Origin: Gaiellasilicea sp963789355
GTDB lineage: Bacteria > Actinomycetota > Thermoleophilia > Gaiellales > Gaiellaceae
DNA length: 64,000 bases
Direction of reading: 5' to 3'
Assembly (NCBI GenBank): GCA_963789355.1
Contig: CAWBKK010000010.1
Coordinates: forward strand, 496,001-560,000
Under the pieces are notes generated by a model that saw nothing but the letters and a program-made list of their open reading frames with translations, did no database searches and was not told the origin of the DNA. Of the stretch, positions 59,055 to 64,000 are shown one piece after another. Position numbers and translations under genes: made by a program. The number at the start of each line of letters is the position of its first letter. Within the stretch, counting starts at the first letter, position 1.

Positions 59055-60390
59055 ATGGGGGTTGCCGCCTACACAGGCCCCTTCGGGCGCGAGCAGGCCG
59101 AGCGTCTGCTCTGGCGTGCGGGTTTTGGACCCCGTCGCGGAGAGGCGCAGGCGCTCGCGAAGCTGGGCCTGGAGGGAGCCGTCCGCTCGCTGACACGGCC
59201 GCAGGGCGAGAAGTTCGTCGGCCCTGCACCCCGCGACGACAAGGGCCGTGGGCTCGCGCCCGGCCGACGCCTGGGGTCACGACCACCTCTGGTGGCTCGA
59301 CCGGATGGTGCGCACGTCTCGCCCGCTCGTCGAGCGGATGACGCTCGTCTGGCACGACTGGTTCGCGACCTCGCTTGCCGGCGTGGGCTCGCAGAAGCTG
59401 ATGCTGAACCAGAACAAGCTCCTGCGTCGCCTCTCGCTCGGCTCCTTCGACACGATGCTGTCCGAGGTCACGAAGGATCCGGCGATGCTGCTCTGGCTCT
59501 CGGGCACCGAGAACACGAAGTGGTCGCCGAACGAGAACTACGCCCGCGAGCTGATGGAGCTCTTCACGCTCGGCGCCGGACGCGGCTACACGGAGCGGGA
59601 CGTCCGCGAGCAGGCGCGCGCGCTCACGGGCTTCGACAACGACTGGAAGCGCGGTGCGGGGAACGTCAACTTCCGCTTCGATCAGAAGCGCCACGACACC
59701 GGCGGGAAGCGCGTCTTCGGCAAGTCCGGCAACTTCGACTGGCAGGACGCCGTCCGCCTCTGCCTCGCGCATCCCAAGCACCCGTCGTTCTTCGTCGACA
59801 AGCTCTGGCACTACTTCATCCCGACCACGCCGGACACCGGCACGCGCCGCTCGCTCGAGACGCTGTACCGCAAGGACTTCGCGATCCGCCCGGTCGTCGA
59901 GGCGATCCTCCGCCACCCCGCGCTGCACGACGGGCCCCGGATGATCAAGCCGCCGGCCGTCTACACGGCAGGTCTGCTGCGCGGGATCGGCCGGGGGATC
60001 GACACGGCCTCGTGGGCCTGGCTCGCGTCCGGCACCGGCCAGCGCCTCTTCATGCCGCCGAACGTCGCCGGCTGGGACGACGAGCGCTGGCTCGACACCG
60101 CCACCTTCCGCGGCCGCTGGTGGGTCGCCAACTACGCGACCCAGCCGTACTCGCTGACCGACAAGCAGGCGACAGCCCTTCCCGCCGAGCCGGCGGCCCT
60201 GGTCGACGGAGCGATCGAGTTCTGGGGCTCCCCCACCCTGCGCCCGGCCACGCGGGCGGCGCTGGTGACGTTCGCGACTCGCTCGATGGCCGACGCCAAC
60301 GCGAAGTGGAAGCAGACGAGCTACCGCTTCCTGACCGCCAACGCGCTCCGCCAACTGATCGCCGTCTCTCCCGACCTTCAGACCTCGTAA
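59055..60390 (+). CDS. DUF1800 protein interrupted by a one-base frameshift
   Basis: The N-terminus (FGREQAERLLWRAGFGPRRG) is in the frame of ATG 59055, but the rest (HDHLWWLDRMVRTSRPLVER, MTLVWHDWFATSLAGVG, NYARELMELFTLG, VDKLWHYFIPTT, FMPPNVAGWDDERW) is one frame on. The shift falls at CCC G GCC near 59259-59265, where one extra base breaks the GRGLAP/ADAWGHD join. Total length is 3n+1. DUF1800 proteins are usually exported and pair with DUF1501; function unknown. The break could be a sequence error or a true +1 shift. Confidence 0.78.
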
Positions 60391-60397
60391 GGACGAC

Positions 60398-61780
60398 ATG
60401 GCCCGTTGCTGCAGCGACTTCTCCCGCACCGACCTCCTCCGCCGCGCTGCCGCCGAGGCCGGTCGCGGCCTGCCCGCGATCGAGAGCGGGATGCCGCTCC
60501 CCGCGGGCACCGGGCTCGACCGGCGCAGCTTCCTGGCGCGCACGGCCGGCATCGCGCTCGCCGTCTACGGTGGCTCGAGCGTCCTGCCGCGTGCGTTCGA
60601 GGAGGGCATCGCCGCCGCCGCAGCCGCGGGGCCAGAGAAGGTGCTCGTCTCCGTCTTCCTCGACGGCGGCGCCGACTCGCTCTCGATGCTCTATCCGGAC
60701 GGCGACCCGCTCTATCGGAAGCTCCGTCCGCGCCTGGCGCTGCCGACGTCGTCCGGGCTGACCTTCGCCGAGGATCCGCGCTTGCGCTGGCATCCCTCTC
60801 TGGGCGGGCTCGCGCAACTGCACGGCGAGGGGAAGGTCGCGGTGCTGCCGGGCGTCGGCTACACGGGCCCGGATCAGTCCCACTTCACCTCGCGCCACTT
60901 CTGGGAGGTCGGAGCGACGAGCGAGCAGCTGCGCACCGGCTGGCTCGGGCGCTACATCGACCGCACCGGCACCTCCGACAATCCGCTCCAGGGGCTCTCG
61001 CTCGACTGGCGCCTGCAGCCGGCGCTCGCGACGGCGAAGCTGCCCGTCGCCTCGATCGACGGGCCCGACCAGTACGGCTTCTGGACGCGCAACGTCTGGG
61101 GCGACGTGGAGACGCGGATGCTCGACGCAATCGGCGCGCTCGGCAATCTGCCGACGAACGGCGACGCGGCGCTCGAGCAGGCGACGTCCGCAGCGCGACA
61201 GTCCGCTCAGCTCCGCCGGCAACTCCTCCCCTTCACGCCCAGGAACGATCAGCCCGGCTTCACGAGCCCGGTCGCCTACCCGAAGGGCGACGACGAGTTT
61301 CCGCGTCGGCTGGCGGGCCTGGCCGCGATGCTCGGCGCCGGCCTCCCGGTCCGCGTCGTCGCGCTCTCGGCGCCCGGGATGTACGACACCCACGACGACC
61401 AGCCGCAGGAGCTCGCCGACGGGCTGAAGCTGACCGCCGACAGCCTGCTCGCATTCCAACGCGACCTGGAGGCGCGCGGCCTCGCCGACAGGGTGATCGT
61501 CCACGTCTGGTCCGAGTTCGGCCGGCGCGCGAAGGAGAACGGCTCGAACGGCACCGACCACGGTGCCGCGGGAGCGGGCTTCCTGATCGGCTCCCGCGTG
61601 AACGGAACGATGATCGGTGAGTTCCCGGGGCTCGCCAAGCTCGACGAGCAGGGCAACCTGCGTGCGACCTCCGACTTCCGCGGCCTCTACAGCGCGCTGC
61701 TCGAGCAATGGCTCGACACCGACGCCGACGCGATCATCCCCGGCGCCCGCACGTTTGCGCGGCCGAAGGTCGTCAGGTGA
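60398..61780 (+). CDS. DUF1501 family exported protein
   Basis: A 460-residue protein. About 40 residues in, a Tat-type signal (LDRRSFLARTAGIALAVYGG) appears. The DUF1501 body includes VSVFLDGGADSLSML, GYTGPDQSHFTSRHFWEVG and the C-terminal VHVWSEFGRRAKENGSNGTD motif, with the sulfatase-like histidine in THDDQPQELADG. DUF1501 proteins resemble alkaline-phosphatase-fold enzymes and pair with DUF1800 in planctomycetes and actinobacteria. It follows the DUF1800 gene by seven bases. Confidence 0.88.
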   Translation: MARCCSDFSRTDLLRRAAAEAGRGLPAIESGMPLPAGTGLDRRSFLARTAGIALAVYGGSSVLPRAFEEGIAAAAAAGPEKVLVSVFLDGGADSLSMLYPDGDPLYRKLRPRLALPTSSGLTFAEDPRLRWHPSLGGLAQLHGEGKVAVLPGVGYTGPDQSHFTSRHFWEVGATSEQLRTGWLGRYIDRTGTSDNPLQGLSLDWRLQPALATAKLPVASIDGPDQYGFWTRNVWGDVETRMLDAIGALGNLPTNGDAALEQATSAARQSAQLRRQLLPFTPRNDQPGFTSPVAYPKGDDEFPRRLAGLAAMLGAGLPVRVVALSAPGMYDTHDDQPQELADGLKLTADSLLAFQRDLEARGLADRVIVHVWSEFGRRAKENGSNGTDHGAAGAGFLIGSRVNGTMIGEFPGLAKLDEQGNLRATSDFRGLYSALLEQWLDTDADAIIPGARTFARPKVVR

Positions 61781-62103
61781 TCGCGACCGCGCTGGCGCTG
61801 CTGACGCTCACCGCTCCGGCACGAGTCCAGGTCGGTGCGGACGAGTTCGGCTATGTCCTCTCGCGTCCGGCGATCACGGCCGGCCCCGCAATCGTGCAGC
61901 TGGCCAACTTCGGCGAGGACGAGCACGACCTGCGCCTGCGCAGGATCGGCGGCACGAGAACGTATCGCCTCGGCACCGTCGAGCCAGGCGGTGTCACCGA
62001 GCTCGAAGCCCGGTTCCTCCCCGGCCGGTTCAGGCTCTGGTGCTCGCTCGCCGACCACCGAGCGCGCGGGATGAGCGCGACGCTGCTCGTCAAGAGGACG
62101 TGA
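61777..62103 (+). CDS. small exported cupredoxin-like protein
   Basis: A 108-residue protein from GTG 61777 (in the DUF1501 stop, GTGA) with a short signal (IATALALLTLTAPARVQVG). The fold is a plastocyanin-like strand set: DEHDLRLRR supplies a histidine and FRLWCSLADHRARGM the Cys-His-Met set of a type I copper centre. It may pass electrons to or from the DUF1501 protein. The copper site is inferred from the motif. Confidence 0.75.
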   Translation: MIATALALLTLTAPARVQVGADEFGYVLSRPAITAGPAIVQLANFGEDEHDLRLRRIGGTRTYRLGTVEPGGVTELEARFLPGRFRLWCSLADHRARGMSATLLVKRT

Positions 62104-62176
62104 CACCGAGCCCGTCTATTGCGGCAGCCGCCCTTCCGACCTAGGATCGTGCTCCACCCTCGAAGGGAGCCGCCAC

Positions 62177-62362
62177 ATGTCGCTGATGGACAAGCTCAAG
62201 TCGATGTTCACGGGAGGTTCATCGGACACCCATGCCGGCCACGACCATGCCGGCCACGATCACTCGCATGACCATTCGCACGAGCCGCCGCTGCCACCGG
62301 CCGACCCGGCGCTGACGGGGGATGTAGCGCCTTCCGAGGAGGGTGAGGCCCGACGAGACTGA
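62177..62362 (+). CDS. His-rich small protein (61 residues)
   Basis: A 61-residue protein (MSLMDKLKSMFTGGSSDTHA..., then GHDHAGHDHSHDHSHEPPLP). The nine-histidine cluster is a likely divalent-metal binder. The start has GAAGGGAG upstream. It lies between the cupredoxin and Pro-rich genes. Its role, perhaps metal delivery or buffering, is inference. Confidence 0.7.
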   Translation: MSLMDKLKSMFTGGSSDTHAGHDHAGHDHSHDHSHEPPLPPADPALTGDVAPSEEGEARRD

Positions 62363-62435
62363 GTCCTGACGCCGTACCTCGTTCGAGGGAGGGCACGTTG
62401 TAGCTGCAGATGTCCGACCAGGAGGTCTGCGGCCC

Positions 62436-63725
62436 ATGACTCGGTTCGGAAGATTGCTCGGCTTGATGGCAGTGATCGGCGGCTTCGCCGCTGGGCACAT
62501 GCTCGTCCAAGAAGGAAACGCGATGCAGCTGCCGCCGGTGCCGACGGTCCCGGTGCCGACGGTGCCCGTGCCGACGCTGCCGGCGCCGCCGGTGACTCCC
62601 CCGCCGACGCCGACCGTCCCGGCTCCGGCTCCGGTGCCGGCACCGACGCCGCCGCCGCTCCCGCCGGCCCCCACCCCGACCGTGCCCTCCCCGCCTGTAC
62701 CTGCTCCGCGCGTGCCTGCGCCCGCACCGCCTCCCGCACCGCGTGTGCCGGCGCCTACGGTGCCTGCGCCGCCCGTGCCCGCGCCGCGGCTGCCTGCGCC
62801 GCCTGCGCCCGTGCGGCCCGCTCCGGTGCCCGCACCGCCGGTGGCGGCGGCTCCGGTTCCGCTTCCGGTCGTGTCGGCGCCGCGCGTCTCCCGGTCTCCC
62901 GGCACCACGCCTCCACCGCCTGTCGCCGCGCCGCCCGTCTCACTGACTCCTGCTCCTGTGGCGTCGACCGCAACAGCCGTTGGGACCTCTTCTCCCTCAG
63001 GACTGTCCGCTGCCTCTGCCGGAAGTCGCAGCGCCGTGGGCAGGAGCCAGAGACCCTCCACGGCGACGAGATCGGCTGGGCTGAAGGCGACCAAGCTGAA
63101 GACGAAGGGCCGCGTCAGCGTCCGGCTCAACTTCAGGCTGGCGAAGGCCGACCGCGTCTTCTTGATCGTGCGCGGCCCGTATCCGTCCTGCCAGATCGCC
63201 GGCTACATCCCCGTCCGCGGCCGCAAGGGCGTGAACAAGGTCGCGTTCGCCGGCCGCGTGCACGGACGCCGGCTCGATCCCGGTGTCTACCTGATCTCCC
63301 TCTCGCCGAACCGGCGCCTCGTCCCGGGTGCGCCGACGGAGTACGTCCGCGTCGTCTCACCACGTCGTTCGCTCCCTCTGCCCGACTCGGCGCGGAAGCC
63401 GTCGTGCAACGAGGCCAGCGCGCTCGCGGCAAGCCCGTTCGTCAGGTTCCTCGTGGGAGAGGAATCGCGGCCGGTCGCGACCCCGTCGGCGCTCCCAACA
63501 GCTCCCAAGGCGCGGCCGGTCCCAACGCTCGCGGGCGTGGGCGCCGGTCCGAAGAAGGAGGCCGACGAACCCCTCTTCGAAGTGCCCAACGGCGGCCTGC
63601 TCGGCGAGGCCAACGGAGGCGGAGCCCTGCTCGAACGCTTCGTGGTCGTGATGCTGATCGGTGCGTTCGCGCTCGCCATGCTCGCGCTCGTGAGCCGGTT
63701 CGTCCGCAGCAACTGGAGATCCTGA
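62436..63725 (+). CDS. membrane-anchored Pro-rich surface protein
   Basis: A 429-residue protein. A short N-terminal hydrophobic segment (GRLLGLMAVIGGFAAGHMLV) is followed by about 150 residues of Pro/Val/Ala repeats (PVPTVPVPTVPVPT and PAPPVPAPRLPAPP type), a rigid stalk. A folded domain comes next (LKTKGRVSVRLNFRLAKADR, PYPSCQIAGYIPV) and a C-terminal helix (LLERFVVVMLIGAFALAMLA) with a basic tail. It resembles wall-spanning actinobacterial proteins. The ligand of the folded domain is unknown. Confidence 0.75.
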   Translation: MTRFGRLLGLMAVIGGFAAGHMLVQEGNAMQLPPVPTVPVPTVPVPTLPAPPVTPPPTPTVPAPAPVPAPTPPPLPPAPTPTVPSPPVPAPRVPAPAPPPAPRVPAPTVPAPPVPAPRLPAPPAPVRPAPVPAPPVAAAPVPLPVVSAPRVSRSPGTTPPPPVAAPPVSLTPAPVASTATAVGTSSPSGLSAASAGSRSAVGRSQRPSTATRSAGLKATKLKTKGRVSVRLNFRLAKADRVFLIVRGPYPSCQIAGYIPVRGRKGVNKVAFAGRVHGRRLDPGVYLISLSPNRRLVPGAPTEYVRVVSPRRSLPLPDSARKPSCNEASALAASPFVRFLVGEESRPVATPSALPTAPKARPVPTLAGVGAGPKKEADEPLFEVPNGGLLGEANGGGALLERFVVVMLIGAFALAMLALVSRFVRSNWRS

Positions 63726-63747
63726 GCGACCCGCTCAACGCAAAGGA

Positions 63748-63771
63748 CGGGATCTGCTCGCAGATCCCGTT
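63748..63771 (+). terminator. hairpin after Pro-rich gene
   Basis: A perfect 11-base inverted repeat ACGGGATCTGC/GCAGATCCCGT with a two-base centre, about 20 bases after the stop. The following sequence (TCCTCGCGCGTTT) has only a weak T-run. It is probably a transcription stop. Confidence 0.55.
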
Positions 63772-63785
63772 CCTCGCGCGTTTCA

Positions 63786-63826
63786 CGGGCGGTACTGGCT
63801 CGAACCAGTGACCCCCAGCTTGTCGA
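63786..63826 (-). pseudogene. tRNA-Val (GAC)-like 3' half, remnant or attachment site
   Basis: On the minus strand this reads like the 3' half of a tRNA-Val: anticodon loop with GAC (CTCGACAAG), the variable region GGGGGTC, a T-arm beginning ACTGGTTCGAG and acceptor-side ACCGCCC. The T-loop/stem lacks one base (GAGCCAGT where tRNA has GAGTCCAGT). The 5' half that should follow to the right does not resemble a tRNA. It fits a 3'-end fragment of the sort left by integration at a tRNA gene. No complete tRNA is present in this window. Confidence 0.55.
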
Positions 63827-63856
63827 GGCTGCTGGGCGCTTCGTCGTGGTTCGCCG

Positions 63857-64000
63857 TCAATCGCCGTATGGCTCAAACGGGCGGTTCATTGGCCGATACC
63901 CGAGCGCCGTTCGTGCCTTTTCGCCGCCGCTGCTTTCCAGGAAGCTTTCCACGGGAACGTCGAACGCCGGGCTGACCTTGGCGTCGGCTACGCCGCGCGC
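63857..64000 (-). CDS. partial open frame at the right edge
   Basis: An open minus-strand frame enters at base 64000 and ends at TGA 63859-63857, giving the last 47 residues of a possible protein (VPVESFLESSGEKARTALGY, ending PFEPYGD). No family is recognised and the length is too short for certainty, but residue composition looks protein-like and no stop interrupts it. It lies beside the tRNA-Val remnant, so it may belong to an element that continues outside the window. Confidence 0.35.
   Translation of the reverse strand, partial: ARGVADAKVSPAFDVPVESFLESSGGEKARTALGYRPMNRPFEPYGD

Noticed and set aside
62530..62950. Repeat array resembling a CRISPR or tandem-repeat locus
   Set aside because: The repeats are codons of the Pro/Val/Ala stalk of the gene at 62436, without spacers of constant length.

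Overview
The window is about 64 kb of very GC-rich, gene-dense chromosomal DNA. Gene content points to a high-GC Actinomycetota, most likely class Thermoleophilia (Gaiellales/Solirubrobacterales-like). This rests on the long-form SecA with SEC-C tail, a prfB-ftsE-ftsX cluster, many secreted TolB/PD40 propellers with RTX-like tails, a DUF1800/DUF1501 pair and cupredoxin-like secreted proteins. Taxonomy is inference; there is no 16S gene here. Most genes are translationally coupled through ATGA/GTGA overlaps. I saw no insertion sequence, integrase or CRISPR array.

Layout. 1-1115: end of a DUF58 gene and a coupled membrane protein. 1172-9587: an accessory-looking stretch bounded by a 23-bp repeat of the tmRNA 3' end. 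It holds a decayed hydrolase fragment, a secreted propeller, three coupled TolB-like propeller genes (two with RTX-like tails), a small membrane-anchored protein and a berberine-type FAD oxidase. 9563-24124: the conserved trans-translation/secretion/division neighbourhood, with ssrA (tmRNA), smpB, a Suv3-type helicase, ftsX, ftsE, prfB (with programmed frameshift), secA, hpf and comF, interspersed with small membrane, VOC, GNAT and secreted genes. 24182-28238: a coupled operon of ahcY, mtnA, a pol-beta-type nucleotidyltransferase and a sugar nucleotidyltransferase, with a MerR regulator upstream. 28257-34408: envelope sugar genes (cupin, nucleotidyltransferase with hexapeptide tail, UDP-glucose dehydrogenase, LCP ligase), then hisC. 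34640-40739: a 2-oxoacid dehydrogenase complex (E1 alpha, E1 beta, E2) plus a nearby E3.

40765-43692: a coupled run of small stress/envelope genes (PRC-barrel-like, DUF4235-like, holin-like DUF1469, DUF3618, YihY/BrkB). 43689-45584: a tandem cupredoxin protein and an LPFTG surface protein whose reading frame is broken. 45686-57558: the translation block pheST ... trmH-rplT-rpmI-infC-thrS, interrupted by a plus-strand block (two SAM methyltransferases, LemA, DUF2207, a lipoprotein esterase). 57557-63725: secreted and envelope genes, including CBS, frameshifted DUF1800, DUF1501, a cupredoxin-like protein, a His-rich peptide and a Pro-rich membrane-anchored protein. The right edge has a tRNA-Val 3'-end remnant and a partial open frame.

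The points most worth following are: the tmRNA 3'-end repeat that may mark an integrated segment; the tRNA-Val remnant at the right edge; the PD40/RTX secreted gene row; the Suv3-type helicase with a zinc-ribbon tail beside ftsX; the 122-nt infC/rpmI overlap; two genes that lack a canonical start codon; and two frameshifted surface/secreted genes.
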